Assembly: GCA_017534835.1 (NCBI GenBank)
Contig: JAFXVT010000011.1
Span: 124,001 to 188,000 of the forward strand
Origin: Ruminococcus sp.
GTDB lineage: Bacteria; Bacillota; Clostridia; Oscillospirales; Ruminococcaceae
Direction of reading: 5' to 3'
Length of the DNA stretch: 64,000 bases
This document shows positions 1 to 6,972 of the stretch, in pieces. Each line of letters begins with the position of its first letter. The first letter of the stretch is position 1. Both the position numbers and the translations under genes were made by a program. The notes beneath the pieces were generated by a model. It searched no databases. It was not told the DNA's origin and worked only from the letters and a program-made list of their open reading frames with translations.

Positions 1-1170
1 GTATGAGCTGTAGCCGTTTGCAGCTCCGACAACTATCTTCTTCTGGGGCAGCTTGCCCTGTATAGTATCAGCGACGGGCACGAGCGGATTTGCCGCACCG
101 GTCACACGCATTGCCTGATAAACGTAGCTTCTGCCCGAGAGCGGATCACGGATAGCGCCGCCGAGACAGGTAGCAGCACCGCCGAAGGGCTCTATCTCGG
201 TCGGGTGGTTGTGGGTCTCGTTCTTGAACATAAGTATCCAGTCCTCGAGCTGACCGTCGATATCCACCTTTATCTTTACTGAGCAGGCGTTTATCTCCTC
301 GCTCTCGTCGAGGTCGGGAAGAAGTCCGTCAGCCTTCAGCTTCTTTGCAGCAAGAGTACCGATGTCCATAAGGGTTATCGGGCGGTCGCTTCTGCCGAGC
401 TCCTCGCGGACATTGAGATACATATCGTATGTATCCTTGATGTAGGGAGTAACGATGCTGACATTCTCGACATTCGTGAGGAATGTGGTATGACGGCAGT
501 GGTCAGACCAGTATGTGTCTATCATACGTATCTCAGTGATAGTGGGGTCACGGTGCTCCTTGCCGCGGAAATAGTCCTGACAGAACTTGATGTCATCATA
601 ATCCATAGCAAGTCCGAACTGGTCAACAAAAGCGTGGAGGCCCTTTTCGTTGAGGTTGATGAAGCCCTCGAGAGTCTCGACAGTCTCGGGTATCTCATAG
701 TTCGTATCGAGTGAATCTACCTCGTCGAGCGAAGCCTCGCGGCACTCAACGGGATTTATCATATAAGCCTTGAGACGTTCGAGGTCAGAGTCGGAAATAC
801 CGCCGGAAACGATGTAAACTCTCGCATTTCTCACACGGCAGCGCTCGCCCTGACGGAGTATCTGGATACACTGCTCACAGCTGTCTGCACGCTGGTCGAA
901 CTGACCGGGCAGGAACTCAACAGCGAAGACCTTGTCGCCCTCCTCGAGCTCGGGGAGCTTGTCGTACACGACGTCAACGGCAGGTTCGGAGAAAACCGTA
1001 GGTATCGCGGCTTTGAAGTCAGCCTCGCTGAGCTTGTCCGCATCGTAGCGGTTGAGAACGCGAATACCCTTCACGTCAAGTCTGAGGGATGTCCTGATGT
1101 CGCTCAGGATAGAGCTTGCTTCAACAGCGAACTCGGGCTTTTTTTCTGCATAGATTCTGAATACAGCCAT
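1..1170 (-). CDS. purL: phosphoribosylformylglycinamidine synthase, N-terminal part (cut by window edge)
   Basis: FGAM synthase, the ATP- and glutamine-dependent fourth step of de novo purine synthesis. Only the first 390 codons lie in the window; the frame runs open through base 1. About residue 220 carries the family motif TYWSDHCRHTTF and about residue 315 the catalytic-core motif KNETHNHPTEIEPFGGAAT, followed by CLGGAIRDPLSGR. The N-terminal domain opening MAVFRIYAEKKPEF is that of the large single-chain form (about 1,200 residues) rather than the small PurL that works with separate PurQ and PurS; this is inferred from the N-terminal domain. An AAGGAG site sits 6 bases before the ATG. Confidence 0.95.
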   Translation of the reverse strand, partial: MAVFRIYAEKKPEFAVEASSILSDIRTSLRLDVKGIRVLNRYDADKLSEADFKAAIPTVFSEPAVDVVYDKLPELEEGDKVFAVEFLPGQFDQRADSCEQCIQILRQGERCRVRNARVYIVSGGISDSDLERLKAYMINPVECREASLDEVDSLDTNYEIPETVETLEGFINLNEKGLHAFVDQFGLAMDYDDIKFCQDYFRGKEHRDPTITEIRMIDTYWSDHCRHTTFLTNVENVSIVTPYIKDTYDMYLNVREELGRSDRPITLMDIGTLAAKKLKADGLLPDLDESEEINACSVKIKVDIDGQLEDWILMFKNETHNHPTEIEPFGGAATCLGGAIRDPLSGRSYVYQAMRVTGAANPLVPVADTIQGKLPQKKIVVGAANGYSSY

Positions 1171-1245
1171 GTTTATCTTCTCCTTGTATATAAAATTACG
1201 TTTAACTTGGCTAATGCGGCGGCTTCCGCAGCTTGTCCGCCGCAC

Positions 1246-2559
1246 TCACTCCGCCGGAGCTTCTGTGAGCGTACCGAAGCAGCAGTCTTCGCCTACACCT
1301 TCTATTGTAACATAAAATATCTCATTACGCAAACTTTTTTTTGAATTTTTCCGTGAAATTTTTATTAAGGTGTAGTCCGGGGCGTGTCCCTGATGAAAAT
1401 CTTCCGATTTTTCGCGTTCAAACAGCACAGGGACAGTTCTGCCGACAAGCCCCTCCATATAGCTCCGTGCGAGCCTGTCACCGAGAGCCTTCATACGGTC
1501 AGCCCTCCCGTGCTTTACCGAGGCAGGTATCTGAGGCATTTTTGCAGCCGGGGTCCCCTTTCTCGGCGAATACTGGAAAACGTGTATCTTCGCAAAGCCG
1601 ATACGTTCCGCAAAAGCCATAGATTCGGAGAATTCCTGCTCTGTCTCACCCGGGAAGCCGACCATTATATCCGTCGTGAAGGAAGCATAGGGGAAACGGC
1701 TCCGTATCTGCTCGGTAAGTGAAGCGTACTCCTCGGGGGTATAGCGCCTGTTCATACGCTTCAAAGTCTCCGCACAGCCGCTTTGCAGCGACAAATGGAA
1801 CTGCGGACAGAACTCCGGCAGCGCAGCAAGGCGGTCAAGATCCTCGGGGAGCATCATCTCCGGCTCTATAGACCCGAGCCGTACACGCTCTATCCCATCT
1901 GTCCGGCAGCAGAGCTCAACAGCGTCCGCAAGGCGTTTTCCCTCGCGGCAGCCGTAGAATGCGATATTGATGCCGGTGAGAACGAGCTCCTTTCGTCCGG
2001 CAGCAGCGAGCATCTCAGCCTCTCGTGCAAGGTCGGCGAGAGGCTTGCTGCGGAATCGTCCGCGCGCATAGGGTATCATACAATATGAGCAGTAGCACTC
2101 GCAGCCGTCCTGTATCTTCACAAAGGCGCGTGTATGACTGTCCGTCGGTGAATACGCGATCTCCTCGAAGGTCTCATCCCTTGAAAGCGGCGAAATATCT
2201 ATGATACGCCGCCGATCTGCGAGAACATCGAGCACAAGAGACGGCAGCTTCGCGCGGTCCTTCGTACCTGTTACAATGTCCGCTTCCGCGACCTTCAAAG
2301 CCGCCTCCGGAGAAGCCTGCGGCATACATCCGGTCAGGACGATAACTGCACCGGGCAGCTCGCGACGAAGCTTCCTTACAGCGTAAACAGACTTATTATC
2401 GCCGCTCCCCGTAACAGTGCAGGAGTTCACAACAACAGCGTCCGCATCCGCTGACGAATCAGCCGGCACAAATCCGGCTTCTGCAAAGCAGCTTTTCAGC
2501 AGCTCGGTCTCATACTGACTGACCTTGCAGCCGAAAGTAATAAAATATACTTTATACAT
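1246..2559 (-). CDS. mtaB: tRNA (N6-L-threonylcarbamoyladenosine(37)-C2)-methylthiotransferase
   Basis: Radical SAM methylthiotransferase that converts t6A37 to ms2t6A37 in ANN-decoding tRNAs. The 437-residue length is normal. The N-terminal UPF0004 domain (ITFGCKVSQYETE, NSCTVTG and LTGCMPQ supply the three cysteines of the auxiliary cluster) is followed by the radical SAM cluster GCECYCSYCMIPYARG near residue 155. The spacing and the opening MYKVYFITFGCKVSQ point to MtaB rather than MiaB or RimO. It lies 75 bases upstream of purL on the same strand, so cotranscription is possible. The C-terminal part is less conserved and I cannot see a clear TRAM boundary. Confidence 0.93.
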   Translation of the reverse strand: MYKVYFITFGCKVSQYETELLKSCFAEAGFVPADSSADADAVVVNSCTVTGSGDNKSVYAVRKLRRELPGAVIVLTGCMPQASPEAALKVAEADIVTGTKDRAKLPSLVLDVLADRRRIIDISPLSRDETFEEIAYSPTDSHTRAFVKIQDGCECYCSYCMIPYARGRFRSKPLADLAREAEMLAAAGRKELVLTGINIAFYGCREGKRLADAVELCCRTDGIERVRLGSIEPEMMLPEDLDRLAALPEFCPQFHLSLQSGCAETLKRMNRRYTPEEYASLTEQIRSRFPYASFTTDIMVGFPGETEQEFSESMAFAERIGFAKIHVFQYSPRKGTPAAKMPQIPASVKHGRADRMKALGDRLARSYMEGLVGRTVPVLFEREKSEDFHQGHAPDYTLIKISRKNSKKSLRNEIFYVTIEGVGEDCCFGTLTEAPAE

Positions 2560-2722
2560 ATTTCACCCTTTTATCACGTTTTTTTACCATAATTGTCATG
2601 TAAATACTACACAAAACTGACATACGGTTTTTGTGCAGTATAAATAATTATTCTTTATACCTAAAAAGTCAAAATTGATTTCATATTATTTCTACCAAAA
2701 TGCCGAATTTCTGAAAATCGCC

Positions 2723-2751
2723 TTGACATAGCCTTTTATCCGTGGTAATAT
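2723..2751 (+). promoter_or_regulatory. sigma-A promoter of the HPr-like gene
   Basis: TTGACA at 2723-2728, a 17-base spacer and TAATAT at 2746-2751, about 80 bases before the ATG at 2832. The AT-rich stretch upstream (2600-2700) also holds an inverted repeat around 2611-2637 (CACAAAAC paired with GTTTTTGTG) of unknown role, lying between this promoter and divergent mtaB. Confidence 0.75.
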
Positions 2752-2831
2752 ATAGTTGCGGACAGGGAAGAGTCCGCATGGAAGAGAAGAAATATGAAAA
2801 AACACGCAAGCCAAACAGGAGGTAATGAATT

Positions 2832-3062
2832 ATGACAAAAACTACCGTTTTACTTCAGGCTATCAACGACGTAAAGGATTTCGTCAATATCGTAATGAAG
2901 TACGAATTTGATATTGACCTCGTATCCGGAAGATACGCTGTAGACGCAAAGTCTATCATGGGTATTTTCAGCCTGGACCTCTCAAAGCCCATCGAGCTCA
3001 ATGCTCACACTGACGACGCTGATAAGTTCCTCAAGGACATTTCAAAGTACATCGTAAAGTAA
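2832..3062 (+). CDS. HPr-like protein lacking the phosphorylatable histidine
   Basis: A 76-residue protein with the HPr fold signature: the region around the regulatory serine (DAKSIMGIFSLDL, Ser41, equivalent to HPr Ser46) is well kept. The active-site segment GLHARPA of true HPr is replaced by INDVKDF, and the only histidine is near residue 59, far from the His15 position. It therefore cannot pass phosphate from enzyme I to PTS transporters in the usual way. A Crh-like regulatory role (serine phosphorylation by HPr kinase, catabolite control) is inference; Crh also keeps Ser46 and lacks His15. Strong AGGAGG site, own promoter and own terminator: a single-gene unit. Confidence 0.75.
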   Translation: MTKTTVLLQAINDVKDFVNIVMKYEFDIDLVSGRYAVDAKSIMGIFSLDLSKPIELNAHTDDADKFLKDISKYIVK

Positions 3063-3095
3063 AGAAATAAAGAAATAACAACTGCACACCCTGTT

Positions 3096-3127
3096 AGCGC
3101 TTCATATGAAGCGCTATTTCTTTTTCC
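3096..3127 (+). terminator. rho-independent terminator of the HPr-like gene
   Basis: A perfect palindromic stem from AGCGCTTC to GAAGCGCT (3096-3115) followed by the T-rich tract ATTTCTTTTT. Confidence 0.75.
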
Positions 3128-3139
3128 AGCAATTTCCTG

Positions 3140-3167
3140 TTGTAAATCAGCGAAGCTCCGGCATAAT
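3140..3167 (+). promoter_or_regulatory. possible promoter of the DUF378 gene
   Basis: TTGTAA, a 16-base spacer and CATAAT, about 60 bases before the start at 3229. It is a weak match, proposed because a terminator lies just upstream and the gene needs its own start site. Confidence 0.35.
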
Positions 3168-3228
3168 AGTCTCAGACGCTTATCAACGTTGCGCACGGAA
3201 TAAACGTCACGGAAAGAGGTGTCAAACT

Positions 3229-3447
3229 ATGTGGGATAAACTCGCCCTCATACTTCTTATCGTCGGAGGCATCAACTGGGGACTCGTCGGGATATTCGAC
3301 CTTGACCTCGTTGCATTCGTATTCGGCGGTGCAGGCACAGTTCTCGCAAGAGCGGTCTACATTCTCGTAGCCATCTCTGCGGTCTGGTGCATTTCGTTCC
3401 TCTTCCGGAGGAACGAGGAGCTCGCGGTCAGCACAGTAGACCGATGA
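3229..3447 (+). CDS. DUF378 family small membrane protein
   Basis: A 72-residue protein with two membrane segments (about residues 5-27 and 38-60). The first contains the family hallmark GGINWGLVGIFDLDLVAF, typical of DUF378 (YuzA-like) proteins, whose function is not known. The start at 3229 is chosen because AGAGGTG lies directly upstream; an in-frame ATG at 3106 would overlap the preceding terminator and add an unrelated basic stretch. No partner gene is evident. Confidence 0.8.
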   Translation: MWDKLALILLIVGGINWGLVGIFDLDLVAFVFGGAGTVLARAVYILVAISAVWCISFLFRRNEELAVSTVDR

Positions 3448-3527
3448 GCAGATTCTGCCGCCATGATGCCGCGGCGGCGGATATACTCACAAGTCGCGTC
3501 CTGTTCCGGCAGGGCGCGATTTTTATG

Positions 3528-3560
3528 CAAAATAAAAAGGGAGACGGAAAACGTCTCCCC
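3528..3560 (-). terminator. terminator of the rpsF-ssb-rpsR operon
   Basis: On the minus strand GGGAGACG pairs with CGTCTCCC (stem arms 3539-3546 and 3552-3559), followed by TTTTTATTTTG. It lies 13 bases past the rpsR stop. Confidence 0.85.
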
Positions 3561-3572
3561 ATATTTATATTA

Positions 3573-3815
3573 TTAGTCGCTAACGTAAGCCATAAGAGCA
3601 ACCTGTCTTGCCTTCTTGATAGCAGATGTGAGCTCGCGCTGATGGAAAGCGCAAGTGCCTGTTACTCTTCTGGGAAGGATCTTAGCTCTCTCTGTTACGC
3701 ACTTTCTGAGCTTAGCGAGGTCCTTATAGTCGATTCTCTCGATCCTGTCAGCGCAGAACATACAAACCTTCTTGCGCGGTTTCTTAGCGGGACGAGAAGT
3801 TCTTTCCTTTTCCAT
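3573..3815 (-). CDS. rpsR: 30S ribosomal protein bS18
   Basis: An 80-residue ribosomal protein that pairs with S6 on the small-subunit platform. Recognised by [17 protein letters not shown] and the basic core [18 protein letters not shown]. The CMFC pair is the cysteine-containing (C+) form. Third gene of the classic rpsF-ssb-rpsR operon and directly followed by its terminator. Confidence 0.97.
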   Translation of the reverse strand: MEKERTSRPAKKPRKKVCMFCADRIERIDYKDLAKLRKCVTERAKILPRRVTGTCAFHQRELTSAIKKARQVALMAYVSD

Positions 3816-3854
3816 GACAATTTCTCCTTTCGTAATAATTGATCAGTCCGTTGA

Positions 3855-4334
3855 TCAGAACGGCATATCGTCTTCGTTGAGGAGCTCTTCATACTCCCCT
3901 AAGTTACCATAGGACATATTATCGTTTGCAGGAGCCGGCTGCTGAGGAGCAGGTGCCTGCTGTCTGGGAGCCTGATAAGTGTTATTCTGGGGCTGTGAGC
4001 CTCCGTCGTTCTTTCCGCCGACGAACTCAACATTATCAACGAATACCTCAGTTGTGTAATGTGTAACATCAGCGTGGTTCTTATCCTGATACTTGCCTGT
4101 CCTGATGCTGCCCTCAAGAGCGATCATCTTGCCCTTGTTGAAGTAGCGTGAAACGAACTCAGCAGTCTGTCTCCATGCAGTACAGGTGATGAAATCAGCC
4201 TGTCTCTCGCCGGTGTTCTTGTCTGCGAAACGTCTGTCAACTGCGACAGTGAATCTACAGGATGAAACGCCGCTCGTAGTCTGGCGGAGCTCAGGATCAG
4301 CGGTAAGTCTTCCAACTAAAATAACCTTATTCAT
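3855..4334 (-). CDS. ssb: single-stranded DNA-binding protein
   Basis: A 159-residue SSB. Residues 1-110 form the OB fold (MNKVILVGRLTADPELR, then FITCTAWRQTAEFV), followed by a Gln/Pro/Ala/Asn-rich flexible linker and the acidic tip NEDDMPF, the docking peptide for replication and repair partners. It lies between rpsF and rpsR, so it is made with the ribosomal proteins; AGGAGG precedes the start. Confidence 0.97.
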   Translation of the reverse strand: MNKVILVGRLTADPELRQTTSGVSSCRFTVAVDRRFADKNTGERQADFITCTAWRQTAEFVSRYFNKGKMIALEGSIRTGKYQDKNHADVTHYTTEVFVDNVEFVGGKNDGGSQPQNNTYQAPRQQAPAPQQPAPANDNMSYGNLGEYEELLNEDDMPF

Positions 4335-4364
4335 AAATGGCGCCTCCTAAACGATGAAGAATGA

Positions 4365-4661
4365 TCAGTCGATAACTGTTACGAGTGAGCGAAGAACGCC
4401 GTCAGTGATGTTGAGACGTCTTGAAAGCTCAGCAGGATAGTCGGGTGTCGACTGGAATGTGTAGATCACGTAGTAACCCTCTGTCTCGTCCTCGATAGGA
4501 TATGCAAGCTTGCGCTTACCCCATTCCTCGTTGACTTCAACAGCTTCGGCGTGACGCTCGATCCTCTCCTTGAACTTCTGAACGAGAGCCTTCATGGGCT
4601 CCTCTCCGTCCTTAAGGCTGAAAACAACCATTACTTCGTACTTTGCGGATACCTTTGCCAT
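4365..4661 (-). CDS. rpsF: 30S ribosomal protein bS6
   Basis: A 98-residue S6 protein that binds 16S rRNA with S18. Recognised by KYEVMVVFSL at the N-terminus and KRKLAYPIEDETEGYYVIY in the middle. The start MAKVSAKYEV is chosen because AAGGAGGTG lies 6-7 bases upstream; the frame stays open 36 codons further but that part is the mRNA leader, which begins at a promoter at 4741-4769. First gene of the operon. Confidence 0.96.
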   Translation of the reverse strand: MAKVSAKYEVMVVFSLKDGEEPMKALVQKFKERIERHAEAVEVNEEWGKRKLAYPIEDETEGYYVIYTFQSTPDYPAELSRRLNITDGVLRSLVTVID

Positions 4662-4683
4662 TTTGTACACCTCCTTCTGGATT

Positions 4684-4707
4684 CCGCCCGTAGCACTATG
4701 CGGGCAA
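4684..4707 (-). promoter_or_regulatory. candidate S6:S18 autoregulatory leader hairpin
   Basis: Between the promoter and rpsF the leader can form a hairpin with stem GCCCG (4701-4705) and CGGGC (4686-4690) followed by GGAAT. Many bacterial rpsF-ssb-rpsR operons carry a leader bound by the S6-S18 pair that represses translation. Assignment rests on position and a simple hairpin, not on a covariance model. Confidence 0.4.
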
Positions 4708-4740
4708 GGATAATATGTACCGTTCACACGATACCTGATA

Positions 4741-4769
4741 ATTATATCACGTTCCCGAGAACTTGTCAA
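4741..4769 (-). promoter_or_regulatory. sigma-A promoter of rpsF-ssb-rpsR
   Basis: Consensus TTGACA (minus strand, 4769-4764), a 17-base spacer and TATAAT (4746-4741). The spacer holds the inverted repeat GTTC-TCGG-GAAC. Confidence 0.88.
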
Positions 4770-4794
4770 GGGGAAATCTCAAATTTTTTTCATA

Positions 4795-5577
4795 TTACGC
4801 ATAAGGCAGGTCCTTATACACGCGGTAGGCAAACCAGCCCAGCGCCGCCGCCTGAACAATGCTGAAAAGGTGCATACCCGTGTCCGAGAGCGGCAGATAA
4901 CCGCACAGGAAGTTGCCCATAGTATGCAGACCGATCGCAAGCAGAAGCCAGCGCTTCCAGCTGCCCGTCTGAGCGGCTTTGAAAACGATGACGGACAGGG
5001 CTATATGAACAACAGTTCCAGATATGCAGTCCAGCGTGACAAGCACGCTGTCAAGAAACGAAAAATCAGCAGCTGCTGCTACCCCTTCGAGCATCTTCTT
5101 AGCGCCTGCTTCATCGAGTCCCCTTGTGAATTCGGCTTCGCCGAGGTTGTTCCAGTCTATCCCGTCGAGCACATAGTGGAACGACGCGAAGCCGGCTACA
5201 GCCAAGGTCTCATAGAAATCATGCCCAAGTCCGTACATTACAGAAACCGTCCGCTGTGTCTTGTTCCTGAGAGGATATTTGAACGCTGCATACCGCGCTG
5301 TCTCCTCGCATACGCCCGAGAGCAGTCCCTGAACGAGACAGAACAGGAACGGCGAATAGTTGAGGAAGCTCCCCTCCCCGAACATAAGCATCCTGAGAAG
5401 TATACGCACTGAACCTGCCGCAAAATAGGCAAGAAAGCCGACAATGAACACCGCCCAGCTCTCATATGTGCGCTTCCGCCAGAAAACAGCGAGCAGTATG
5501 GGGACGGCAGTGCAGACTATACCGGTCGCTGCATATCTGAGAAGCGTGTCTGTGGTAAAATGTATCTCAGCCGACAT
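4795..5577 (-). CDS. YhfC-family intramembrane metalloprotease-like protein
   Basis: A 260-residue polytopic membrane protein with about seven hydrophobic segments. The YhfC signature is visible: GLLSGVCEETARYAAFKY (paired glutamates), then YGLGHDFYETL, and a later VHIALSVIVFK that supplies another histidine. YhfC proteins are distant relatives of the CPBP/Abi membrane proteases; substrates are not known. Its ATG lies inside the last codons of the upstream dockerin gene (ATGTCGGCTGA), so translation is likely coupled, and the two products may act together at the envelope (inference). Confidence 0.72.
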   Translation of the reverse strand: MSAEIHFTTDTLLRYAATGIVCTAVPILLAVFWRKRTYESWAVFIVGFLAYFAAGSVRILLRMLMFGEGSFLNYSPFLFCLVQGLLSGVCEETARYAAFKYPLRNKTQRTVSVMYGLGHDFYETLAVAGFASFHYVLDGIDWNNLGEAEFTRGLDEAGAKKMLEGVAAAADFSFLDSVLVTLDCISGTVVHIALSVIVFKAAQTGSWKRWLLLAIGLHTMGNFLCGYLPLSDTGMHLFSIVQAAALGWFAYRVYKDLPYA

Positions 5578-6739
5578 CGTTCAGCCCGAGCGGAAGCTCA
5601 GCAAGAGTGTAGATACCTGCGTCAAGCTTCTGCAATACAAGAGCGTCATTCGCAGTTACTCCGGATACGCCGTCAACATCGGCATTGACGGCTCCCTGCG
5701 GCTTCAGCTCGAACTTGTCTCGGTTCGCTATATGCTGGAGAATGGCTGTTGCGTCCGCGATAGTTACCTTGCCGTCGAGGTTGGCGTCGCCGTATACGGT
5801 ATTTCCGCCATTTACGGTAGTTGTTGATGTAGTCTCAGCCGGAGAGGTCGTTGTAGTCGTTACAGGAGGAGCGTCCTGTATCGCAGCCATACTCGGCTTG
5901 CAGTCGCTCCACCATCCCCACGGGTCTGAGCGGTACTGGTCGGCGCGCTTGTCGGTAGTCCATGTGAACTCGTTGTCGTAGAGGTGCCCCTCGTCGTAGT
6001 ACCAGTGCGCGAGGGCGATGATCTCGTCGGGGTAGTTGGCGTAATAGCCGTCGTTCTCGCCCGTGTAGTCGCACCAGCCCGTATTGAAGCCCTTGAGCGA
6101 CGCGCGCACTACCTGATAGCCCTCGAGGTGGTGCTCGTTTATGGCTATCTCGACGAAGTGGAGGATCTTCCTGATACCCATATGGTTGGAGATTATCGCG
6201 TCATAGAAGGTCGATTCGCTAAGCGAATACTGGAACATCTCGGGGACGTTGTCCTCGGGCATGAAGGTCGGGTCGCAGTCTTTAAACGCCGTAACAGCGG
6301 TCTGTAGCGTGCCGTAGGCGTGCGCGGAGCTCACGCCGAAGCCCTGTGAGAAGGCAGTCTCGATGTCGGCGCCGTCGCCGTTGCCGCCGAGAGTGGACTC
6401 ACGCGAGCCGACTCCGAGAAACAGCGCATAGACCTTCTCGCGCTCTTCCTCCCCGAGGCGCACGCGCAGGAGCTCCCAGTGCTCGTCTATCTCCTTGTAG
6501 AGGGCGTACTTTACCTCCTGAACTGACATTTCGTGGTTTATCCTGCGTATCTCCTCTGTAGAAGCATCGGCAGGGGTGTTCCTCTCGCCGTAGTTGAAAG
6601 GATTCCCGACACCTTCGTTCTGAACGTCACGAGAAGGGTCGTGCGCCATCTCATCGGAAGCAGCAGTCTGAAATGCGGAGCCTGATATGAACATAACTGC
6701 GGCAGCAGCTGCTCCGATGATCCTTTTGTGTAAATTCAT
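5567..6739 (-). CDS. secreted dockerin protein with a lysozyme-like core
   Basis: A 390-residue exported protein. Residues 1-28 are a signal peptide (basic start, hydrophobic core, cut near TAASD). Residues about 60-280 form a folded domain containing GVGSRESTLGG and, about 25 residues later, SSAHAYGTLQTAVTAF; this resembles the E-S and A-x-G-LMQ pattern of lysozyme-like transglycosylases, with Glu of RES as candidate catalytic acid. A Thr-rich linker follows (about 285-310), then a type I dockerin with two calcium loops, GDANLDGKVTIADATAIL and NADVDGVSGVTANDALVL. The third of three consecutive ATGs best fits the GAGGTG site. Enzyme class is inference; the dockerin is clear. Confidence 0.8.
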   Translation of the reverse strand: MNLHKRIIGAAAAAVMFISGSAFQTAASDEMAHDPSRDVQNEGVGNPFNYGERNTPADASTEEIRRINHEMSVQEVKYALYKEIDEHWELLRVRLGEEEREKVYALFLGVGSRESTLGGNGDGADIETAFSQGFGVSSAHAYGTLQTAVTAFKDCDPTFMPEDNVPEMFQYSLSESTFYDAIISNHMGIRKILHFVEIAINEHHLEGYQVVRASLKGFNTGWCDYTGENDGYYANYPDEIIALAHWYYDEGHLYDNEFTWTTDKRADQYRSDPWGWWSDCKPSMAAIQDAPPVTTTTTSPAETTSTTTVNGGNTVYGDANLDGKVTIADATAILQHIANRDKFELKPQGAVNADVDGVSGVTANDALVLQKLDAGIYTLAELPLGLNDVG

Positions 6740-6762
6740 CATCATCACCTCATAAGATCGCA

Positions 6763-6783
6763 CAAGGGAAGCAGTTTCCCTTG
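6763..6783 (-). promoter_or_regulatory. 5'-UTR stem-loop of the dockerin gene
   Basis: A perfect 8-bp stem (CAAGGGAA with TTCCCTTG, 5-base loop) between the promoter and the ribosome binding site. It could stabilise the mRNA or bind a regulator; no T tract follows, so it is not a terminator. Confidence 0.45.
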
Positions 6784-6798
6784 CTGCGTTTTTATCTC

Positions 6799-6827
6799 AT
6801 TATAGACCATTTGGCAGCTTTTTGCAA
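6799..6827 (-). promoter_or_regulatory. promoter of the dockerin-yhfC pair
   Basis: TTGCAA (6827-6822), 17-base spacer, TATAAT (6804-6799) on the minus strand. It is back to back with the rnf promoter, whose -35 lies 59 bases away. Confidence 0.78.
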
Positions 6828-6885
6828 GTAAAATACTGAATTTCTGTAAATCGGCGAAAAGCAACAAAAAAATTGCCGTAACCTC

Positions 6886-6914
6886 TTGAAATAAATACGA
6901 ATATATTGTATAAT
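6886..6914 (+). promoter_or_regulatory. promoter of the rnf operon
   Basis: TTGAAA (6886-6891), 17-base spacer, TATAAT (6909-6914), about 60 bases upstream of rnfC. Confidence 0.82.
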
Positions 6915-6972
6915 AGAAATGTTCGCTGTCATTCGGACAGCACACCTATTTATTAGTTTTAAGGAGCAGTAT

